Source: Flavobacteriales bacterium (GTDB lineage Bacteria; Bacteroidota; Bacteroidia; Flavobacteriales_F; PHOS-HE28). Taken from it: a stretch of DNA of 7,662 nt. Both the position numbers and the translations under genes were made by a program. Under the pieces are notes generated by a model, which saw only the letters and a program-made list of their open reading frames with translations, ran no database searches and had not been told where the DNA came from. Positions 1 to 4,595 of this stretch are shown here, in pieces (within the stretch, counting starts at the first letter, position 1; each line of letters begins with the position of its first letter). The stretch covers positions 1-7,662 of the forward strand of contig JADZGG010000072.1 of assembly GCA_020854015.1 (NCBI GenBank), in the 5' to 3' direction.

Positions 1-35
1 AGGACCGGCAGCCAGGTGCGTGTGGTGAGGTTCAT
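1..35 (-). CDS. Start of a gene downstream of the MBOAT enzyme (3' part outside the window)
   Basis: An ATG lies 2 nt after the TGA of the MBOAT gene and opens a frame that stays open to the window edge, reading MNLTTRTWLPV followed by a partial codon. The very tight spacing suggests translational coupling and one operon. In AlgI-type systems the MBOAT gene is commonly followed by a gene for an AlgJ-like or SGNH-hydrolase-like protein with an N-terminal membrane anchor that completes acyl transfer outside the membrane. That context makes such a partner the best guess here, but only 11 codons are visible and they identify no family. This is inference from position, not homology. Confidence 0.45.
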   Translation of the reverse strand, partial: MNLTTRTWLPV

Positions 36-37
36 CT

Positions 38-1468
38 TCAGAATCGGAAATAGATGAACGGACTGAAGGTGGTGCTCGCGATATGCATACCTACGAGCAG
101 CATCAACACACCAAGGCCGGCCACTTCAAGGCCACCACGCCACCCGCCAGGCAGCTGCTTGCCCTCAGGTGCCAGCTTCAACACCCCAGCAATGCGGGTG
201 TGGACATCCAACGCACCGAGCACGGCGATCCCCAAAGCGATGAGGGTGGTGTGTGAGAGGTAGAGGGAAGCGTGATGCAATACAGGATCGCCGTTCACCC
301 CCCCGAATAGGCTGAGCGTAAAGTGCCACGCCGCAGTGATGTCCGTCTCCCGGAAAAAGACCCAGGCAAGGAGCACGACGAAAACCGCATACGCGTTGGA
401 AAGTGCTGCGGGCAGTCGGTCGAGCGCACGTCCCAGGCCCATGCGTTCGAACACCAGGAAGAACCCGTGGATAAGTCCCCAGACCACGAAGTTCCAGCTG
501 GCGCCGTGCCACAGTCCGGTAAGCAGGAACACAGCGAAGAGGTTGACATAGGTGCGACCGGCACCAAGGCGGTTGCCGCCCAACGGTATGTAGAGGTAGT
601 CGCGGAACCAAGTGCTCAGGCTGATGTGCCAGCGCTGCCAGAATTCGCGAATGGAACGTGAGATGTAGGGCCTCCGGAAGTTCTCCATGAACTCGAAGCC
701 GAACATGCGGCCCAGGCCGATGGCCATGTCCGAATAGCCGCTGAAGTCGAAGTAGATCTGCATGGCATAGGCCACCAGCCCTAGCCAGGCCACGCTTGGC
801 GGAAGTGTGTCGGGGTCGGCTTCGAAGATCCCGTCGGCGATGCGGGCCACCTGGTCGGCGATCAGCACTTTCTTGGCCAGGCCGATAACGAAGCGCCGGA
901 TTCCGCTGGCGAAACGCGCGATGTCCGTGGTGCGGTCGGTGAGCTGATCGGCGATGTCGTGGTAGCGGAGGATGGGTCCGGCGATCAGCTGCGGGAAGAA
1001 GGTGATGTAGAGGGTCACCAGGTTGGGGTTCGCCTGCGCCTTGGCATCACCGCGGTACACGTCGATCACATAGGAGAGGCCGTGGAAGATGAAGAAGGAG
1101 ATGCCGATGGGCAGGTGCACGGGGTCCAGCACAAGCACCGGTAGACCCAGCAGTTGCAGCAACGGATCGAGGCTGTCCACCAGGAAGTTGGCGTATTTGA
1201 ACCAGACCAGCGTGCCGATGTTCGCCACTACCGCCAGCGTGAGCCACAGCCTTCGGTCCTGGAAGCGCCCCACCGCCAGACCGCACAGGTAGTTCACCAG
1301 TGTAACGGACAGCATCAACACCAGGTAGGTGCCTTCGCCCCAGGTGTAGAACAACAGGCTCGCGACCAACAGCACGGTGTTCCGCGCCTTCAGCCCGCCC
1401 GCCAGAAAGGTGGCCAACAGCACAAGCGGCAGAAAAAGGAACAGGAAGACCGGTGAGCTGAAGACCAT
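38..1468 (-). CDS. MBOAT family O-acyltransferase (AlgI-type)
   Basis: This is a 476-residue polytopic membrane protein of the membrane-bound O-acyltransferase family, which moves acyl groups, often acetyl, across the inner membrane onto extracytoplasmic polysaccharides or other carriers. Residues 1-100 are hydrophobic segments. The core holds RRFVIGLAKKVLIADQVA (191-208), YFDFSGYSDMAIGLG (239-253) and NFRRPYISRSIREFWQRWHIS (263-283). H281 lies in WQRWHIS and the presumed catalytic H321 in LWHGASWN, matching the invariant histidine of AlgI. The C-terminus FIYFRF is also AlgI-like, and the length is close to that family's roughly 500 residues. The frame is open 82 codons further upstream, but that extension crosses the promoter candidate at 1496-1503 and the divergent gene's start, while MVFSSPVFLFLFLP is a typical family N-terminus, so 1468 was chosen. 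The substrate cannot be told; exopolysaccharide O-acetylation is the usual role. Confidence 0.93.
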   Translation of the reverse strand: MVFSSPVFLFLFLPLVLLATFLAGGLKARNTVLLVASLLFYTWGEGTYLVLMLSVTLVNYLCGLAVGRFQDRRLWLTLAVVANIGTLVWFKYANFLVDSLDPLLQLLGLPVLVLDPVHLPIGISFFIFHGLSYVIDVYRGDAKAQANPNLVTLYITFFPQLIAGPILRYHDIADQLTDRTTDIARFASGIRRFVIGLAKKVLIADQVARIADGIFEADPDTLPPSVAWLGLVAYAMQIYFDFSGYSDMAIGLGRMFGFEFMENFRRPYISRSIREFWQRWHISLSTWFRDYLYIPLGGNRLGAGRTYVNLFAVFLLTGLWHGASWNFVVWGLIHGFFLVFERMGLGRALDRLPAALSNAYAVFVVLLAWVFFRETDITAAWHFTLSLFGGVNGDPVLHHASLYLSHTTLIALGIAVLGALDVHTRIAGVLKLAPEGKQLPGGWRGGLEVAGLGVLMLLVGMHIASTTFSPFIYFRF

Positions 1469-1495
1469 CGTGCGCCGCGCCCTCGCGCAGGCCGA

Positions 1496-1503
1496 CGAAA
1501 ATA
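1496..1503 (-). promoter_or_regulatory. Candidate -7 promoter element for the MBOAT gene
   Basis: On the minus strand this reads TATTTTCG, one mismatch from the Bacteroidota -7 consensus TAnnTTTG. It ends 27 nt before the chosen MBOAT start. No good TTG was found at the -33 position, so the call rests on the octamer, its position and its similarity to the other candidates in the window. Confidence 0.45.
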
Positions 1504-1536
1504 GGCGGCTTGTCCACACCGGCCGGTTCGACCGCC

Positions 1537-1553
1537 ATGTTAACTTAATGTTA
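1537..1553. repeat. Hexamer direct repeat in the divergent promoter region
   Basis: ATGTTA occurs at 1537-1542 and again at 1548-1553, 11 bp apart start to start, about one helical turn. It lies in an AT-rich island inside otherwise GC-rich DNA. The second copy overlaps the expected -33 position of the plus-strand promoter, so the pair could be an operator; this is inference. A chance repeat of six bases cannot be excluded. Confidence 0.3.
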
Positions 1554-1580
1554 GATCCGGGTGAACTCTTCCTATCTTCG
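1551..1580 (+). promoter_or_regulatory. Candidate promoter of the YwqK-like repeat protein gene
   Basis: TATCTTCG at 1573-1580 matches TAnnTTTG with one mismatch. A TTA at 1551-1553 stands 19 nt upstream, where the TTG of the -33 element would be expected. The -7 octamer ends 30 nt before the ATG at 1611, a normal leader length. The element is the mirror partner of the minus-strand candidate at 1496-1503, making 1469-1610 a divergent promoter region. Confidence 0.5.
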
Positions 1581-1610
1581 ATGCGTTGAACAGGTAACAA
1601 CACCTTGATC

Positions 1611-2006
1611 ATGAGGAACTTGATGCTCACCTTGCTGCTTGTGCTCGCCGCGACGACCATGGCCCAGACAGGGCTTCGGCAGGAGCATTTCGCCAACGGC
1701 CGTATCAAGTCCACGCGCTACGTGGTGGAAGGCCGCGAGTACGTGTTCAACTACCACGCCTCGGGCCAGCTAAACAGTTCCTGCGAGTACCTCAACGGCC
1801 AGCGCGATGGGCTGTGGAAGGTCTATGATGAGCAAGGCATCATGCTCGTGCAAGCCTGCTTCGACCGCGGACATCGCTGCGGAACCTGGGAGTTCTTCGC
1901 GAGCAACGGCGCTTTGCGTGGTCGCCTTTCGTACGATGCAGGAACGCTCGCCAGCGGTGAGGCCTACGATAGCGACGGTGCCCTGTTCGCCACGCGCGAG
2001 TACTGA
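1611..2006 (+). CDS. Secreted YwqK/MORN-variant repeat protein
   Basis: This 131-residue protein has an N-terminal signal peptide (MRNLMLTLLLVLAATTMA, cleavage probably after residue 18 before QTG). The mature part is built of short aromatic-x-x-G repeats of the YwqK/MORN-variant type: FANGRIKSTRYV (27-38), YHASGQLNSSCEY (48-60), YDEQGIMLVQACF (72-84), FASNGALRGRLSY (96-108) and YDSDGALFATREY (119-131). An intervening DGLWKVYDEQG and CGTWEFFASNG are the classical G-x-W-x-x-[YF] turns. Such proteins are abundant in Bacteroidota and usually called antitoxin-like by similarity to Bacillus YwqK, but a secreted copy without a toxin neighbour should not be read as an antitoxin; the role is unknown. 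A TTG six bases upstream (1605) is in frame, but ATG at 1611 gives a more normal signal peptide. The gene stands alone behind its own promoter. Confidence 0.85.
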   Translation: MRNLMLTLLLVLAATTMAQTGLRQEHFANGRIKSTRYVVEGREYVFNYHASGQLNSSCEYLNGQRDGLWKVYDEQGIMLVQACFDRGHRCGTWEFFASNGALRGRLSYDAGTLASGEAYDSDGALFATREY

Positions 2007-2009
2007 CCC

Positions 2010-2035
2010 ATCACCATATTCGTCCGGTTGGTGAT
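2010..2035. terminator. Weak hairpin just after the YwqK-like gene
   Basis: ATCACCA at 2010-2016 is complementary to TGGTGAT at 2029-2035, giving a 7-bp stem with a 12-nt loop that starts 3 nt after the stop codon at 2006. No T-tract follows, so intrinsic termination is uncertain, though position fits a 3' end structure. Confidence 0.3.
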
Positions 2036-2046
2036 CATGCTCACCC

Positions 2047-2069
2047 CTGGCCCCGGAACAAGGGGCTAG
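2047..2069. other. Hairpin overlapping the upstream region of the CXXCH lipoprotein gene
   Basis: CTGGCCCC at 2047-2054 can pair with GGGGCTAG at 2062-2069 (8 bp with one G-T pair) around the 7-nt loop GGAACAA. It is not followed by a T-run. Its right arm overlaps the first bases of the candidate -7 element at 2067-2074, so it could be a terminator of the preceding gene, a regulatory structure, or chance in GC-rich DNA. Confidence 0.3.
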
Positions 2070-2074
2070 CTTCG
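2067..2074 (+). promoter_or_regulatory. Candidate -7 element directly before the CXXCH lipoprotein gene
   Basis: TAGCTTCG fits the TAnnTTCG pattern seen at other starts in this window. A CTG at 2047-2049 lies 17 nt upstream as a one-mismatch -33 candidate. Only 4 nt separate the octamer from the ATG at 2079, so transcription would begin at or just after that ATG. If the element is real, the message is leaderless or starts translation at the next in-frame ATG (2106). Confidence 0.35.
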
Positions 2075-2078
2075 GTGC

Positions 2079-2552
2079 ATGACCACATCACTTCGGTTCC
2101 GTGCGATGCTTGGTGTTGTCGTCACATTCATACTTACGATCGTGCCTTCCTGTAAGCACGGCAAGTGTGAAGATGGTGGTTCCAGCAGCGCGGGTCGGGA
2201 TAGTCACAACGCCGGTGCCGATTGCCAGAGCTGTCATCTGCCCGACGGGGAAGGAGAAGGGTGCTGGACGATCGGTGGAACAGTCTACGATCCCAACGGG
2301 GATCACCCTTCGGCCGCCGCGCAGTTCCGGCTGTTCACCGCTCCGCTGGGCAAGGGCTCGCTTAAGCTCCAGTTGGAAGGCGACCAGAACGGCAATATCT
2401 ATACCTCCCAGGACGTGGCCTTCGGGAATGGGCTCTTTGCCGCCGTGATCAACGCCAACGGCGACACCGCTTTCATGAGCGAGGCCATTCGAGATGGGGC
2501 CTGCAACCGGTGCCACGGAAGAAGCACCGATCGGATCGAGCTGCCGTCATGA
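2079..2552 (+). CDS. Putative lipoprotein with two CXXCH haem-type motifs
   Basis: This 157-residue protein has an N-terminal hydrophobic stretch (residues 10-22) ending in VPSC; C25 is a plausible lipidation site, with the SC form common in Bacteroidota. Two c-type haem motifs flank a central domain: CQSCH at 49-53, preceded by HNAGAD, and CNRCH at 142-146. The middle part (about 64-135) starts GGTVYDPNGD and resembles the beta-sandwich, carboxypeptidase-regulatory-like fold often found beside an HNAGxDCxxCH motif; this resemblance is from memory. C30 and C62 are additional cysteines. The inferred role is a small cell-envelope electron-transfer or haem protein, or a metal-site protein using the same cysteines. 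No cytochrome maturation or redox gene is nearby. ATG 2079 gives arginines before the hydrophobic core; ATG 2106 would remove them but keeps the lipobox. The stop abuts that of the convergent gene. Confidence 0.8.
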   Translation: MTTSLRFRAMLGVVVTFILTIVPSCKHGKCEDGGSSSAGRDSHNAGADCQSCHLPDGEGEGCWTIGGTVYDPNGDHPSAAAQFRLFTAPLGKGSLKLQLEGDQNGNIYTSQDVAFGNGLFAAVINANGDTAFMSEAIRDGACNRCHGRSTDRIELPS

Positions 2553-2972
2553 TCAGGTCTTCTTGAACAGGTTGCTCGCCTTCTCGAAGGCCTTGAACTC
2601 GATGGCGTGGCCGTCCGGATCCTCGATGAAGAGGCTCTTCTGTTCACCCACTTGTCCCTTCATCACCACGTGCGGATCGATGAAGAAGGTGACGCCGATC
2701 TTCTTGAACTTGTCGCGGAGCTTCTCCCAGTCCTCCATGGCCAGCACGATGCCCCAGTGGTCGCTGGGGATATTGCTCTGCGGGTTGTAGATGCGTGCGG
2801 TCTTGATCAGCTTGGGCACTTCCTGGCTGGTGAGCTGATTGCCGAAGAAGTCATAGTCCACCCAATGTTCGGCACTGCGTCCTTCGGGACAGCCAAGCAG
2901 GCCTCCGTAAAAGGCCTTGATGCGTTTGAGGTCCGTGGTGGCGAAGGCGATGTGGAATTTCCCTTGCAGCAT
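2553..2972 (-). CDS. VOC family protein (glyoxalase/dioxygenase-like)
   Basis: This is a 139-residue vicinal-oxygen-chelate protein with two beta-alpha-beta-beta-beta modules: about 3-60 (FHIAFATTDLKRIKAFYGGLLGC region) and 68-128 (SDHWGIVL to FIEDPDGHAIEFKAF). The expected metal ligands are present as H7, H72 and E125. DYDFFGNQL (39-47) and the ending DPDGHAIEFKAF recall a widespread bacterial subgroup annotated only as VOC or glyoxalase-like, with no settled substrate; a metal-dependent lyase, isomerase or dioxygenase activity is plausible, antibiotic resistance less so. The frame is open to an ATG at 3029, but those 19 extra residues are not family-like and contain the promoter candidate at 3008-3015, so ATG 2972 was chosen. 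The gene appears monocistronic, behind the hairpin closing the upstream operon. Confidence 0.88.
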   Translation of the reverse strand: MLQGKFHIAFATTDLKRIKAFYGGLLGCPEGRSAEHWVDYDFFGNQLTSQEVPKLIKTARIYNPQSNIPSDHWGIVLAMEDWEKLRDKFKKIGVTFFIDPHVVMKGQVGEQKSLFIEDPDGHAIEFKAFEKASNLFKKT

Positions 2973-3007
2973 GGGTGCTCGCCGTGGCTGGTATGAAGGC
3001 GATGGCT

Positions 3008-3015
3008 TGAAGATA
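3008..3015 (-). promoter_or_regulatory. Candidate -7 promoter element for the VOC gene
   Basis: On the minus strand this reads TATCTTCA, two mismatches from TAnnTTTG and one from the TATCTTCG used elsewhere in the window. It ends 35 nt before the ATG at 2972 and supports that start over the ATG at 3029, which lies upstream of it. Confidence 0.4.
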
Positions 3016-3058
3016 GCCGGGTCTTCCATGCGTGGAAAAGCGGGCTTCCGGGAAAGAT

Positions 3059-3090
3059 GAACGCCGGTCGGTTGATCCCGGCCGGCGTTC
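3059..3090 (-). terminator. Strong hairpin ending the DHS-like/acidic-protein operon
   Basis: Bases 3059-3071 are complementary to 3078-3090, a 13-bp stem with a single G-T pair and a 6-nt loop. On the minus strand it begins 24 nt after the stop of the acidic-protein gene and is followed by ATCTTTCC, a short pyrimidine-rich tail. It sits between that stop and the next promoter candidate (3008-3015), which fits a rho-independent terminator despite the weak T-tract. Confidence 0.7.
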
Positions 3091-3114
3091 GCTCAATTCA
3101 GTTGTGTTGGAAGC

Positions 3115-3504
3115 TCAGTCCTCGTCGTCATCACCTGCGTCGTCACCGCCGCCGGCATCCTCATCGTCGCCGTCGTCCTCATCGGGAGCGTCGGTGTCCT
3201 CCTCTTCCTCATCATCGGCGCCTTCGGCACCTTCGAGCTCGTCGCCGCCCTCAATGTCGTCGGCCCCTGGTGCGGGACCGTCGTCCTGATCGAGGAATTG
3301 TTCGATCTCCTCACGGCTTTCGGCGCTGATCTTGATCAGGTAGATGGCGTCGGCGGTGCGGAGCTCGATCACGCGCAGGCTGTCGCCCTTCGCCGTGGCG
3401 ATGGTGCGTATGTGCGTGTTGTCGATGCCATCAGGATATTGTTCCTGCAGCTTATCGCGCAGCTCGTCAGTGAGCGTGTTGAAGGAGCGGATCAGTCGTT
3501 GCAT
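3115..3504 (-). CDS. Small protein with a folded N-terminal domain and a long acidic tail
   Basis: I do not recognise a named family. The 129-residue protein has a balanced N-terminal part (1-72) with predicted helix (LTDELRDKLQEQYPDG, 11-26), beta strands (IRTIATAKG, SLRVIELRT, AIYLIKIS) and a helical end (AESREEIEQF). Residues 74-129 are low complexity: 32 of 56 are Asp or Glu, the rest mostly Gly, Ala and Pro, with no Lys or Arg. No signal peptide or membrane segment is visible, so a cytoplasmic location is expected. The ATG is 12 nt downstream of the deoxyhypusine-synthase-like stop, indicating co-transcription. The N-terminal part resembles, from memory, small hypothetical proteins of Bacteroidota; the acidic tail may vary between species. 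Possible roles such as a binding partner or a nucleic-acid mimic are not demonstrated. Confidence 0.82.
   Translation of the reverse strand: MQRLIRSFNTLTDELRDKLQEQYPDGIDNTHIRTIATAKGDSLRVIELRTADAIYLIKISAESREEIEQFLDQDDGPAPGADDIEGGDELEGAEGADDEEEEDTDAPDEDDGDDEDAGGGDDAGDDDED
3118..3285 (-). repeat. Low-complexity GAN-codon tract encoding the acidic tail
   Basis: This stretch is dominated by GAC, GAT, GAG and GAA codons in irregular short repeats on the minus strand; the plus strand accordingly shows TCN-rich sequence. It encodes residues 74-129 of the acidic protein. Such tracts readily change length by slippage, so the tail length may be strain-variable. Confidence 0.75.
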
Positions 3505-3516
3505 GATGCGGCTGAC

Positions 3517-4494
3517 TTACATGTCAAGAATGTACGCGAACATAAGCGGTGCCACGATGGTGGCGTCGCTTTCGATGATGAATTTCGGGGTGTCGATGTC
3601 CAATTTGCCCCACGTGATCTTTTCATTGGGCACGGCGCCGCTGTAGCCTCCGTAGCTGGTGGTGCTGTCGCTGATCTGGCAGAAGTAGCTCCAGAAGGGG
3701 ATGCCGTCCATCTGCAGGTCCTGGTGCATCATCGGCACCACACAGATGGGGAAATCCCCGGCGATACCTCCCCCGATCTGGAAGAAGCCGATGCCTTTGC
3801 CCGAGCAGTTGTTCTTGTACCAGTCGGCCAGGAACATCATGTACTCGATGCCGGTCTTCATGATGGTAACGTTACAGTCACCGATCAGGCAGTGTGCCGC
3901 GAAGATGTTGCCGAGGGTGCTGTCCTCCCAGCCGGGTACCACGATGGGCAGGTTGCGTTCCGCAGCGGCCACCATCCAGCTATCCTTCGGGTCGATCTGG
4001 TAGTACTGCTTCAGCACGCCCGAGTTGATCATCTCGTAGAAGTACTGGTGAGGGAAGCGCCGATTGCCGCTGCCCTGGTCGCTCTTCCACAGTTCCACAA
4101 CATGCTTCTCCAAGCGGCGGAACGCCTCGTGCTCGGGGATGCAGGTGTCGGTCACGCGGTTCATGCCGCGGTCCAGCAGGGAACGCTCCTCGGCCGGGGT
4201 AAGGTCGCGGTAGTTGGGAACGCGCTCGTAGTGGTCGTGGGCCACTAGGTTCATCACGTCCTCTTCCAGGTTGGCGCCCGTGCAGCTGATGATGTCGACC
4301 TGACCACGACGGATCATCTCGGCCAGGATCTTTCCCAGTTCACCGGTGCTCATGGCGCCCGCGAGGGTCACCATCATCTTGCCTCCGGCGGTCTTATGCA
4401 CCTTGAAGGCCTTGGCGGCGTCCATGAGCGCGGCTGCATTGAAATGCAGGTAGTGGCGCTCCATGAAGGCCGAAATGGGACGTGTGTTGCTCAT
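3517..4494 (-). CDS. Deoxyhypusine-synthase-like protein
   Basis: This 325-residue protein belongs to the deoxyhypusine/homospermidine synthase fold, NAD-dependent enzymes that transfer the aminobutyl group of spermidine to a lysine (eIF5A) or an amine. Visible signatures are the N-terminal HYLHFNAAAL (14-23), VTLAGAMSTGELG (42-54), SCTGANLEEDV (70-80), GIGFFQIGGGIAGDFPI (235-251) and EKITWGKLDIDTPKFIIESD (291-310). K297 in WGK corresponds to the catalytic lysine of human DHS (K329), and E291 and W295 match its E323 and W327. The His-His after GGG in eukaryotic DHS is replaced by Gly-Asp, as I recall for the bacterial subgroup. Bacteria have no eIF5A, so the acceptor is unknown; homospermidine or another polyamine product, or a different protein lysine, are options. 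It heads a two-gene unit with the acidic protein and has its own promoter candidate at 4513-4520. Confidence 0.92.
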   Translation of the reverse strand: MSNTRPISAFMERHYLHFNAAALMDAAKAFKVHKTAGGKMMVTLAGAMSTGELGKILAEMIRRGQVDIISCTGANLEEDVMNLVAHDHYERVPNYRDLTPAEERSLLDRGMNRVTDTCIPEHEAFRRLEKHVVELWKSDQGSGNRRFPHQYFYEMINSGVLKQYYQIDPKDSWMVAAAERNLPIVVPGWEDSTLGNIFAAHCLIGDCNVTIMKTGIEYMMFLADWYKNNCSGKGIGFFQIGGGIAGDFPICVVPMMHQDLQMDGIPFWSYFCQISDSTTSYGGYSGAVPNEKITWGKLDIDTPKFIIESDATIVAPLMFAYILDM

Positions 4495-4512
4495 TGCTTT
4501 GGAAATCCGGGT

Positions 4513-4520
4513 CGAATATA
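4513..4520 (-). promoter_or_regulatory. Candidate -7 promoter element for the DHS-like operon
   Basis: On the minus strand this reads TATATTCG, one mismatch from TAnnTTTG, ending 18 nt before the ATG at 4494. No clear TTG was found at the -33 distance. It lies in the 101-nt gap after the efflux operon, which otherwise shows no convincing terminator hairpin. Confidence 0.45.
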
Positions 4521-4595
4521 GAGGCGGGATGTGACGTGCGAGCCCTTCCGATCCACGTTGGACCGAAAAGAATGGGAATGCGCCTGTTGACCGAT

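Noticed and set aside
1469..1714. 82-codon N-terminal extension of the MBOAT frame
   Set aside because: It overlaps the divergent YwqK-like gene and both promoter candidates, and its residues are unlike the hydrophobic N-terminus of the family.
1611..2006. Reading the YwqK-like gene as part of a toxin-antitoxin pair
   Set aside because: The product has a signal peptide and no adjacent toxin gene; the antitoxin label comes only from repeat similarity.
2519..2564. AAGAAG / CTTCTT inverted repeat across the convergent stops, considered as a bidirectional terminator
   Set aside because: The stem has only 6 bp, is AT-rich, and has a 34-nt interior without a stable continuation; too weak to call.
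2973..3029. 19-codon N-terminal extension of the VOC frame
   Set aside because: It is not VOC-like and contains the -7 promoter candidate; MLQGKFHIAF at 2972 fits the family start.
3032..3289. Ser-rich plus-strand frame (runs of Ser and Pro)
   Set aside because: It is the complement of the GAN-codon tract encoding the acidic tail; the low complexity explains the lack of stop codons.
3298..4248. 316-codon open frame on the plus strand opposite the DHS-like gene
   Set aside because: It is antisense to the DHS-like gene and the acidic-protein gene, with biased composition and no domain; a mirror-frame artefact.
4521..4595. Possible terminator after the adaptor gene
   Set aside because: Only a 4-bp CGTG/CACG stem with a 15-nt loop was found and no T-run follows; nothing convincing in this gap.
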